From an uncultured Bacteroidaceae bacterium (GTDB taxonomy: Bacteria > Bacteroidota > Bacteroidia > Bacteroidales > Bacteroidaceae), in the NCBI GenBank assembly GCA_944320785.1, contig CALUIR010000002.1, positions 124,001 through 188,000 of the forward strand: a stretch of DNA of 64,000 nt, read 5' to 3'. The notes under the pieces were generated by a model. It had not been told where the DNA came from. It worked only from the letters and a program-made list of their open reading frames with translations, and did not search any database. Shown in pieces: positions 1-6,661 of the stretch. The position numbers and the translations under genes are program-made. Position 1 is the stretch's first letter. Every line of letters begins with the position of its first letter.

Positions 1-150
1 GGTGCATAAACTGAACCGGCAGGAACATGGGAAAGCGCCTTTCCGCCCGTCCTGCCGATGGGAATCGTTGCCTTGCAACTCTACACAATTGCAAAGGTAG
101 CTGTTTCAAAAGGGAAAGGGGGTTATAAACAATTAAAAAACGTTTTTATC

Positions 151-531
151 ATGAAGAAACTTTTATTTTCAGCCTTGGCTTGCGCCATGCTGTTGCCCGC
201 CGTTACCGTGTAGGCAGGAGGGAAGATTACTTGGGAAGGACGAAAGACTAATATTTTCGGGCAATGCGTAGGAGATGCCGTGACGGTTTGCAAAGAAGTC
301 ATCATCAACGATGGCGGCGATGGCAGATTAGACCCAACTTTCCCGCCTGGTGATGACATTACAATAGGAGGCGGAGAATACATAGGGATTGGAATAGGAG
401 ATGACGACCCATACGTTAAAGTCAAAAGCATGAGCGATGACACGCAAGTGACGGTGGTATTCGACGGGATGTATTACGAATGCCCTGCCAGTTGGGTGAA
501 CTGGGAGGACGGCAGCATCACGCCGCGATGA
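151..531 (+). pseudogene. Small secreted cysteine-containing protein, interrupted by an amber stop in its signal peptide
   Basis: An ATG at 151 opens a frame encoding a typical signal peptide (MKKLLFSALACAMLLPAVTV) that hits TAG at 211-213. The same frame then continues without further stops to 531 (TGA), giving about 106 more residues. Reading the TAG as CAG (Gln) would restore a good signal-peptidase site, V-Q-A before GGK, so a single C-to-T change is the simplest explanation. The mature part holds three cysteines (GQCVGD, TVCKEV, YECPA) and a Gly/Asp-rich middle. A GTG at 280 could start an 83-aa leaderless product, but that lacks the export signal. I do not recognise the family; small secreted peptides sited ahead of surface-protein genes are common in Bacteroidetes. 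Whether it is a true pseudogene, a readthrough gene or a sequence error is open. Confidence 0.6.
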
Positions 532-545
532 CTTGATTGATCATA

Positions 546-575
546 GGTGCGGGTGCAAGGCATTGCATCCGCACC
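546..575 (+). other. Intercistronic hairpin
   Basis: GGTGCGGGTGCAA at 546-558 pairs with TTGCATCCGCACC at 563-575 (12 of 13 positions Watson-Crick, one G-T) around a GGCA loop. There is no T-run behind it, so it is more likely an RNA-stabilising or attenuating structure between the small secreted protein and the gene at 606 than a full terminator. Confidence 0.6.
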
Positions 576-605
576 ATCATTGCCAACCCGTAAATTCAAG
601 CAAAT

Positions 606-2384
606 ATGAGAACCACGTTTCCCACTTTTCTTTTCCTGTTGTTGGCAGTCATGGTCAACGCACAGGAAACTTCCCGAAAGGATACTGCAAATTTGTTCAC
701 CCCTTATTTTGAAATCCGGCAAAAAGAAGGCACTAACAAGCTGCTGAAAGAATACCTAATGCCCTACGTACAGGAAGAACAGGTGTTTGCCGTCCTGTTC
801 ACGCCGAAGGCATGCCCGCGCTGCGAGGCGGAAATCAATGTGGATTTGGATTTGCTTCGGGAAATCCGTCCGGGGAAAGAACCCGTCTTGATTGCCGCCT
901 ATCCCGATGCGGGCGCAGCAAAGGAATACTTGAAGCGTTTCCATGCGCGGAACGTCGTCATCGACACGGAGGGGAAGCACGAGGAAATATTCCATTTCAA
1001 CGCCGGAGGATTGAACGTCACTTACCTCCTTCAAATCGACATGCGGCAGGGACGGCTGATGCATGGCGGCGACATTATGCAGGTTAGCAAGGAGAACCTT
1101 GAACGGTTTTGCAGCAACACGGCTTATTTCCCGTACCATGCGGCGGAAGATGCGGCAAGCCCTGTGGAAGAAACAACGGTGCGGGAGCGGGTGGCACAAG
1201 GCACGCACCCGGCCATCCGCATGGAGGAGCGGGAAGGGAAAAGCATCACTTCCGGCAAGTTCTACAGCCCGGCCTGGCAAGGCAGGCGTTTCCTTTACGC
1301 GGATGACCTGGCATCCGTGGGTCGGCTTTACGAAACAGCGGGGGACACGGCCCGCTTCGTGCAGGAAATCGTGCCGGACAGTGCGCAGGAACGGGCTTTC
1401 GTGGACTTGCCGGCAGGGGATTATGAGCGGTACAAAGAGAAAGGAATGATTTCTATTATGGCTTGCGTCCCTGCTTTCGCACCAAGCGGCACGCCGCTTA
1501 TTACTTATTCCGTCCCGAACATGTTTGAGGAAAAGGAGGATGAAGTGGTTTATTACAGCAAGCCTGTAGCTCTCGCTTTGGAGGAACCGGGAGGAAAATG
1601 CCGGATGGCGGCTTTCGACTTTGAACTTGACAGCATCCCTTATTACATGTACATGCACGCCACGTCTTTTTGCCCGGTGGATGAAGGCCGAGTCCTTTTT
1701 GGATGCCGCAAAGTGTATTCAAAAGGCGAATACGATGTGCTGTTCAATGACATCCGGGCGGGAAAGTGCGCGGACATCGACAACATTTATTCCGATGCCT
1801 TTTATGAACATGCGCCTGTTGCCGCCTTGTTCGGCATGGAAGACGGGAAGAAGCTCCGCCAGATAGGGCAATTGGACGGCATCTTCAAAGAAACCCGCAC
1901 GGGCTATTTCTTCACGATGTTCACGGGTGGCATCCATGGGAAGCGGCTGGCATATACGGACGGTTTCTCCGGGAAGCTGTACGTGAGCAACACGGACACT
2001 TACGAGACGGAGAAAGAGATAGCCTTGTTCCGCGTGGAGGTGAAGGACTTGGAGAAGAAACTGGCGAACCAGTGCGAAATCACTTACTTTGAGCAGTTCT
2101 TCGGGGACTTCAACCGGCAGATAACGGAAGTGCAGCCTGACGGCGGGGGCATCCATTGCCTGCTGCGGACAGGAAAGGACACCATGATGGACGAGAACGA
2201 CCTTTACGAATATATTTATGTGGACTATGACGGGAACATTTTGAAACGAGTCCCCATTGTGTATGAGGAAGGCGACGACGTGCTGGCCGTGAGCCTGCAC
2301 CGGGAGAAGGACGGGACGGCAGCCCCTTACTATTTCTGCAAGAACAGCAAGGGGGTGTTCCTGAAAACCATTGAAACGGATTAA
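606..2384 (+). CDS. Exported thioredoxin-like protein with CPRC motif and long C-terminal domain
   Basis: The 592-aa product starts with a signal peptide that probably ends after VNAQ (residue 20). Residues about 30-165 look thioredoxin-like: a hydrophobic strand runs into a CPRC motif (VLFTPKACPRCEAE), followed by alternating strands and helices. The remaining roughly 400 residues have short strand-rich repeats (for example VYVDYDGNILKR) that suggest a beta-propeller, but I cannot assign a family. The protein is expected in the periplasm or at the surface. It follows the broken secreted-peptide gene by 74 bp with a hairpin between, and precedes a lipoprotein that also has paired cysteines. 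A role in redox handling or export of the small peptide is inference from this context. Confidence 0.75.
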   Translation: MRTTFPTFLFLLLAVMVNAQETSRKDTANLFTPYFEIRQKEGTNKLLKEYLMPYVQEEQVFAVLFTPKACPRCEAEINVDLDLLREIRPGKEPVLIAAYPDAGAAKEYLKRFHARNVVIDTEGKHEEIFHFNAGGLNVTYLLQIDMRQGRLMHGGDIMQVSKENLERFCSNTAYFPYHAAEDAASPVEETTVRERVAQGTHPAIRMEEREGKSITSGKFYSPAWQGRRFLYADDLASVGRLYETAGDTARFVQEIVPDSAQERAFVDLPAGDYERYKEKGMISIMACVPAFAPSGTPLITYSVPNMFEEKEDEVVYYSKPVALALEEPGGKCRMAAFDFELDSIPYYMYMHATSFCPVDEGRVLFGCRKVYSKGEYDVLFNDIRAGKCADIDNIYSDAFYEHAPVAALFGMEDGKKLRQIGQLDGIFKETRTGYFFTMFTGGIHGKRLAYTDGFSGKLYVSNTDTYETEKEIALFRVEVKDLEKKLANQCEITYFEQFFGDFNRQITEVQPDGGGIHCLLRTGKDTMMDENDLYEYIYVDYDGNILKRVPIVYEEGDDVLAVSLHREKDGTAAPYYFCKNSKGVFLKTIETD

Positions 2385-2390
2385 GAAACA

Positions 2391-2449
2391 GAAGTACAAC
2401 AAATGCACTCTTTGCCTTCCGCCGATACGAATCGCCGGAGGGCAACCCT
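2391..2449 (+). repeat. Hairpin-forming intergenic repeat, copy 1
   Basis: This 59-bp segment is an imperfect copy of 3801-3860. Both begin GAAGTACAA and end GGCAACCCT. Inside, 2412-2426 (TTGCCTTCCGCCGAT) is nearly complementary to 2431-2445 (ATCGCCGGAGGGCAA). It sits between the stop of the 592-aa gene and the start of the lipoprotein gene. Confidence 0.7.
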
Positions 2450-2483
2450 AAAGCAAAATGATTGGAAACGGATAAAAAGAATT

Positions 2484-3083
2484 ATGATGAAAATCAAGGA
2501 ATCAACCGTCATTGCCGCCTGCCTGATGCTGTGCCTGTTGTTCTTTTCCTGCACGTTCGCCAACCTGACCGGCTTCTATTCCGGCTACAAACTGTTGACG
2601 GATGAAGAAAAAGAAAGGGTCGTCCGCTGCGACCGTCCGATTGAGGAACTGGGAAATGATGGGAACGTGTATGTGGTGGACACCGCGCAGATGCGGGCTT
2701 ACCTGCAAAGGCACGACAGCGTGATGGTGTATGACTGGTCTCCGGGTTGCCCTGCCGATCATTGCATTTCCCTCCCCTTGTTTGAATCGCTATGCAAAAG
2801 CCATGGGGTCACGTCCTGCATCATCAAGGAATACTTCCAGTTGGATTCCCTTCCTTCCCGCGACAAGGTGGCTTCGCCCATCCTGTTCATTGACAAAAGC
2901 ATGTATCGCACCGATTATTGCAACAAGTACACCAAGCGTTTCTACGGGCAGTTGACGGGGGCGACCATGAAAGAGCGCGGCTATGGCCGCTTCCACCTGT
3001 TCGTGAAAGGCGGGTATGTGGATACGTATGATGCCTGCACGGACGGCTTCGTGCCTTCCGCATTGATTGAAACCAACCGATAA
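2484..3083 (+). CDS. Thioredoxin-like lipoprotein
   Basis: The start ATG at 2484 (or the adjacent one at 2487) is chosen because it places a lipoprotein signal directly at the N-terminus, with Cys after LLFFS. An upstream ATG at 2403 lies inside the intergenic repeat and would give an implausible 27-residue basic leader. The 199-aa product carries a region MVYDWSPGCPADHC followed by helix, strand and cis-Pro-like SPILFID segments, a layout typical of thioredoxin-fold proteins, although the cysteines are spaced C-x4-C. It should be anchored in the inner leaflet of the outer membrane or the inner membrane. It probably works with the CPRC protein upstream and the barrel 11 bp downstream. The exact family is not recognised. 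Confidence 0.7.
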   Translation: MMKIKESTVIAACLMLCLLFFSCTFANLTGFYSGYKLLTDEEKERVVRCDRPIEELGNDGNVYVVDTAQMRAYLQRHDSVMVYDWSPGCPADHCISLPLFESLCKSHGVTSCIIKEYFQLDSLPSRDKVASPILFIDKSMYRTDYCNKYTKRFYGQLTGATMKERGYGRFHLFVKGGYVDTYDACTDGFVPSALIETNR

Positions 3084-3094
3084 ATGACACTATC

Positions 3095-3793
3095 ATGAGA
3101 ACGAAACCATTCATCCTTGTTGCCGCTTGGCTGGTGCTGATGCCGGGAACGATGGCGGAAGCGCAGGAAACAAAAGAGGAGCAACAGCCTGTGCGCAACA
3201 TGGTGCGCCTCGAAGCAGGCTATGCCCTGACGGGACTGAAGAAAGAAAACTTCTCGCCGTGGGGAAAGGATTATTACCGACAGTTGAAAGGCGGCCCGGC
3301 CGTCACGGCGGGCTACAGCCGCTTGTTGCGGCAAGGGCGGAAAGATGATTTCCTGTATCTGGGCGTGGAATACCGGCATCTGGACGTGTCGTCGGGGGAA
3401 TATGCGGTGAAGGAAACGGGCAGCCCTGTGGAAGACCACGTGCGGCTGCATTACGTTGCCCCGCAAGCGATGTGGATCTGGCAGTTTTCCGATGAGTGGC
3501 GCACGCACATCGGCGCGGGTCTGGGCTATGCCCTCTACAACAACAACGGGAAGAAGGACGGCGCGGCTTGCGTGACGAACGCGCACGGCCTGGGGCTGAA
3601 CATCGACGTGCGTTTGGAATGGATGGCCGGTGAACGTTTCAGCATCACGGCAGGCTTGGAGGCCATGACGGGGTGGTACTGGAACTTGCGCCGGAAGCAA
3701 GGGGGAGCGATGGAGAAGCTCCGCCTGAACGATGACTACGGCTTTTCGCCCACCTACGGGGGCTTCATGGCGGGTTTCCGTTATTATTGGTGA
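3095..3793 (+). CDS. Small outer-membrane beta-barrel protein
   Basis: The 232-aa protein has a signal peptide (cleavage near AEAQ, residue 24) and then alternating amphipathic strands such as VRLEAGYALTG, FLYLGVEYRHLDV, THIGAGLGYALY and LNIDVRLEWMA. It ends in the aromatic residues FRYYW, the usual BamA-recognised end of outer-membrane barrels. Length and strand count fit an 8- to 10-stranded barrel of the OmpA/OmpW size class. It follows the lipoprotein gene by 11 bp and is the last gene of the leftmost locus. No ligand or enzymatic function can be read from it. Confidence 0.75.
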   Translation: MRTKPFILVAAWLVLMPGTMAEAQETKEEQQPVRNMVRLEAGYALTGLKKENFSPWGKDYYRQLKGGPAVTAGYSRLLRQGRKDDFLYLGVEYRHLDVSSGEYAVKETGSPVEDHVRLHYVAPQAMWIWQFSDEWRTHIGAGLGYALYNNNGKKDGAACVTNAHGLGLNIDVRLEWMAGERFSITAGLEAMTGWYWNLRRKQGGAMEKLRLNDDYGFSPTYGGFMAGFRYYW

Positions 3794-3800
3794 CAACACA

Positions 3801-3860
3801 GAAGTACAATCAATACACTCTCTGCCCTTCGCCGACGCGATGTCGCCGAAGGGCAACCCT
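3801..3860 (+). repeat. Hairpin-forming intergenic repeat, copy 2
   Basis: Second copy of the repeat seen at 2391-2449. Here 3823-3836 (TGCCCTTCGCCGAC) pairs with 3842-3855 (GTCGCCGAAGGGCA) with one mismatch. It follows the barrel gene and could act as a transcript 3' end for it. Confidence 0.7.
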
Positions 3861-3937
3861 CCAGTTTGTGGGCGCTTAGACATGTAATGCGGGATTGTTC
3901 CTCATTGCGCCTGTAAGCGTAGCGGGAATTGCAAGGG

Positions 3938-4402
3938 TTATTTTTCGGGCAAGGCGGAATGTTCCGCCAAATAAGCATTGTAATAATGCGGGTCGCCCGT
4001 CACTTCCCGGTCGATGAAAGGCGGGAGGTCAAAGGTTTCTTCTTCCGACTTCAATTCTATTTCGGCCAGCGTTAAGCCCTCGTGGAGGCCGTGGAACTCA
4101 TCAATTTCCCATGTATGCCCGTTGTATGCCACAAGGGTGCGGGTTTTGTCAATGATGCCGGGCAGGCACAGTTTCATCAATTCTTCGGCTTCGCGGGGCG
4201 GGATTTCTTTTTCCCATTCGTAGCGGGAGAAGCCTGTGGTGGCCCCTTTGATGGTGATGTAGCCTTTCTGCCCGCGAAGCCGGATACGCACGCTCCGTTC
4301 CTTCGACCTGCAAATGTATCCCTGCAGGATGCGGGTCGAGGAGACGGCGTGCTGCTTATAGTCGCCTTTGACGAGGAATTTCCGTTCAATTTCCTGCGGC
4401 AT
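3938..4402 (-). CDS. CYTH-domain protein (triphosphate-binding tunnel family)
   Basis: The 154-aa protein opens with the ExExK signature (EIERKFLV) and continues with the alternating charged strands typical of the CYTH tunnel: SVRIRLRGQKGYITIKG, FSRYEWEKEI, TWEIDEFHG and LAEIELKSEEE. The family includes inorganic triphosphatases, thiamine triphosphatase and class IV adenylate cyclases; single-domain bacterial members of this size are usually triphosphatases that bind the polyphosphate through the tunnel Glu, Lys and Arg residues with Mg2+. Its ATG shares one base with the TGA of the 43-aa gene upstream (TGATG), so the two are translationally coupled. Substrate cannot be told from sequence. 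Confidence 0.88.
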   Translation of the reverse strand: MPQEIERKFLVKGDYKQHAVSSTRILQGYICRSKERSVRIRLRGQKGYITIKGATTGFSRYEWEKEIPPREAEELMKLCLPGIIDKTRTLVAYNGHTWEIDEFHGLHEGLTLAEIELKSEEETFDLPPFIDREVTGDPHYYNAYLAEHSALPEK

Positions 4403-4533
4403 CAGATAGTGGTGGACAAAATGACGAACGCCAGCCCTAAGATGATGAGGGCGATGAAGATGATTTTCACCACTTTGTTTCCTTGTTGTTCTTCTTTGGC
4501 GTTATGTATTGTTTTGTTCTTTTTGTTGCTCAT
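4402..4533 (-). CDS. 43-aa single-pass membrane protein coupled to the CYTH gene
   Basis: Reading the minus strand from ATG at 4533 gives a 43-residue product: a polar, lysine-rich N-terminus (MSNKKNKTIHNAKEEQQGNK) and a C-terminal hydrophobic helix (VVKIIFIALIILGLAFVIL) ending in STTI. The layout is that of a tail-anchored or small inner-membrane protein. Its TGA overlaps the ATG of the CYTH gene by one base, and a promoter-like sequence lies about 30 bp upstream. No function is known to me. Confidence 0.65.
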   Translation of the reverse strand: MSNKKNKTIHNAKEEQQGNKVVKIIFIALIILGLAFVILSTTI

Positions 4534-4563
4534 GGCTGTTAAAAGGTTATGTTGTTATGTTTT

Positions 4564-4594
4564 CAAAAATACGAATAAATGGCAAGAATGCAAT
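4564..4594 (-). promoter_or_regulatory. Predicted promoter of the 43-aa/CYTH genes
   Basis: On the minus strand TATTTTTG (4564-4571) fits the Bacteroides -7 box TAnnTTTG, with ATTG (4591-4594) 19 bp upstream as a -33 box that matches TTTG at three of four bases. Confidence 0.5.
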
Positions 4595-4619
4595 GGCGAT
4601 GCCTGTTTTTTTGCTGTTT

Positions 4620-5736
4620 TTAGTCACCTTTTCCTGCAAATTCCATCAGGTAGGCTTTGATGAAACCGTCTATTTCCCCGTCCATTACCGCGTTTACGTC
4701 GGATGTCTGGTAGTTAGTGCGGTGGTCTTTCACCCGGCGGTCATCGAACACGTAGCTCCGGATTTGTGAACCCCATTCGATTTTTTTCTTTCCGGCTTCC
4801 ACTTTGGCTTGTTCTGCCATACGATGTTTCAGTTCTTTGTCGTAGAGGATGGAGCGGAGTTGCCGCAGGGCGTTTTCCTTGTTCTTGGGCTGGTCGCGGG
4901 TTTCGGTGTTCTCGATGAGGATTTCTTCTTCTTCACCTGTGTAGGGGTCTTTATATTGATATCTCAGGCGGACGCCGGATTCCACTTTGTTCACGTTCTG
5001 GCCGCCTGCGCCGCCGGATCGGAAAGTGTCCCATGAGATGCAGGCAGGTTGCACGTTGACTTCGATGGTGTCGTCCACCAAGGGGGTGACAAAGACGGAG
5101 GCGAAAGAGGTCATCCGCTTGCCTTGTGCATTGAAGGGAGAGACGCGCACGAGGCGGTGTACGCCGTTTTCGCCTTTCAAGTATCCGTAGGCATAGTCGC
5201 CGTCTATTTCCATGGTGACGGTCTTGATGCCTGCTTCATCGCCTTCTTGGAGGTTGGCGATGGAGAGTTTGTAGTGGTGCATTTCGGCCCACCGCATGTA
5301 CATTCTCATCAGCATGGATGCCCAATCCTGGCTTTCTGTGCCGCCTGCGCCGGAATTGATTTTCAGCACGCAGGCCATTTGGTCGGCTTCTTCGCGGAGC
5401 ATGTTCTTGAGTTCGAGGTTCTCGACGGCAGCGATGGCTTTCTGGTAGGCTTCATCAACTTCAGCCTCTGTGACGAGCTGGTCTTTGTAGAAGTCCATGG
5501 CCAAAGTAAGTTCATCGGCCAATGTCTTTACTTCGTTGTAGCCGTCAATCCATTTTTGCAACGACTTCACTTTTCTCATCTGTGCCTCGGCTGCTTTTTG
5601 GTCGTCCCAGAATCCGGGGGCATGCGTGCGCAGTTGTTCTTCTTCGACTTGAATCAGCTTCGCGTCGATGTCAAAGATACCTCCTCAGCGCTCCCGTGCG
5701 CTCTATCACGTCTTTTTGTTGTTCTGTGGTAATCAT
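4620..5736 (-). CDS. prfB: Peptide chain release factor 2 (with programmed +1 frameshift)
   Basis: Release factor 2 ends translation at UGA and UAA. The gene begins at ATG 5736 (MITTEQQKDVIERTG...), meets an in-frame TGA at 5671-5673 after 21 codons, and resumes in the +1 frame as DIDAKLIQVEEEQL... to the stop at 4620, giving 371 residues, the normal RF2 length. The main frame holds the SPF stop-codon recognition tripeptide (VRVSPFNAQGK) and the GGQ peptidyl-hydrolysis motif (SGGAGGQNVNKVESG). A promoter box lies just upstream, and rnhB is transcribed divergently. Expression is expected to be autoregulated through the frameshift. Confidence 0.95.
5671..5685 (-). promoter_or_regulatory. prfB: prfB programmed +1 frameshift site
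   Basis: On the minus strand the site reads AGGAGG-TAT-CTT-TGA-C: a Shine-Dalgarno-like stimulator (5680-5685), the slippery CTT codon (5674-5676) and the in-frame TGA (5671-5673). When RF2 is scarce the ribosome slips from CTT to TTT and reads GAC next. Confidence 0.95.
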
Positions 5737-5754
5737 GTTCTTGTTATTTTCGGG

Positions 5755-5762
5755 CAAAGGTA
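5755..5762 (-). promoter_or_regulatory. Candidate -7 box of prfB
   Basis: The minus strand reads TACCTTTG, a full match to TAnnTTTG, 19 bp before the prfB start. I see no good -33 box at the expected distance. Confidence 0.4.
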
Positions 5763-5776
5763 ATCTTTTTTATCTA

Positions 5777-5812
5777 TTTGGTGCATGGGTTGGGCTGGAA
5801 ACATTATTTTTG
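5777..5812 (+). promoter_or_regulatory. Candidate promoter of rnhB
   Basis: TATTTTTG at 5805-5812 matches the -7 consensus; the nearest TTTG (5777-5780) is 24 bp upstream, longer than the usual 19-21. Confidence 0.35.
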
Positions 5813-5842
5813 CTGGCGGATTTTCATATATAATTAAGGTGT

Positions 5843-6463
5843 ATGGCTGGATTGAGGAGGATGTTGCTGCCTTGCATGGCGGAAGGCCGTGTGGAGGCGG
5901 GTTGTGACGAGGCGGGTCGGGGGTGTTTGGCAGGTGCAGTGTATGCGGCTGCCGTGGTGCTGCCTTCGGATTATGTGAACGCGGAGTTGGATGATTCGAA
6001 GTGCTTGACGGCGCGGCGGCGTTATGCGTTGCGTGAGGTGGTTGTGCATGATGCGCTGGCTTGGGCTGTGGGAGTGGCATCGCCAGAGGAGATTGATCGG
6101 ATGAACATTCTTCGGGCTTCGATCCTGGCAATGCACCGTGCGGTGGACGGCCTGAAGGTGCGCCCGGAGCATCTGCTGGTGGATGGCAACCGTTTTTCCC
6201 CTTATCCGGGCATTGGGCATGATACGGTGGTGAAGGGCGATGGAAAGTTCCTTTCCATTGCGGCCGCATCGATTCTGGCAAAGACTTTCCGGGATGATTA
6301 TATGGCGGGGCTTCACCAGGAATACCCTTGTTACGGCTGGGACAGGAACAAGGGATATCCTACGGAGGAGCATCGTGCGGCTATCCGTCTTCATGGCGTG
6401 TCGCCTTACCATCGGCGGACTTTCAACCTTTGGGGCGACGGCCAGTTGAGGCTGGATTTCTGA
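5843..6463 (+). CDS. rnhB: Ribonuclease HII
   Basis: RNase HII cuts the RNA strand of RNA-DNA hybrids and nicks at single ribonucleotides in DNA during repair. The 206-aa protein contains the catalytic pair in [12 protein letters not shown] (residues about 20-31), the third acidic residue in LLVDGNRF and the fourth in KTFRDDYM, together with the conserved [17 protein letters not shown] and [11 protein letters not shown] segments. Length is normal for the family. A shorter start at the second ATG (5861) is possible, but the upstream ATG at 5843 follows a better purine-rich region. It is divergent from prfB. Confidence 0.95.
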   Translation: MAGLRRMLLPCMAEGRVEAGCDEAGRGCLAGAVYAAAVVLPSDYVNAELDDSKCLTARRRYALREVVVHDALAWAVGVASPEEIDRMNILRASILAMHRAVDGLKVRPEHLLVDGNRFSPYPGIGHDTVVKGDGKFLSIAAASILAKTFRDDYMAGLHQEYPCYGWDRNKGYPTEEHRAAIRLHGVSPYHRRTFNLWGDGQLRLDF

Positions 6464-6661
6464 GGCGGTTCCCCCATGAATGCCCTGATGTGCGGATGAG
6501 AAAGTTCCGTATGTGCGGAATGGCGTGTCCCCGTGGGAGGGCTTTTAAGCGCACTGTATCGGATTGCCATAAAGTTGTTGCATTATGTTAAAGGGAATGT
6601 AACAACGATGAAACACAAAGTGCGGAATTTTGCAGCGGTAAAAATAATTTTAGAAAAGGAA

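Noticed and set aside
92-99. A minus-strand TACCTTTG box near the left edge
   Set aside because: It could belong to a divergent gene left of the window, but no -33 box or coding start is visible to support it.
6533-6661. Upstream start for the TonB receptor
   Set aside because: The extra 43 residues would bury the signal peptide; ATG 6662 has a better ribosome-binding site.
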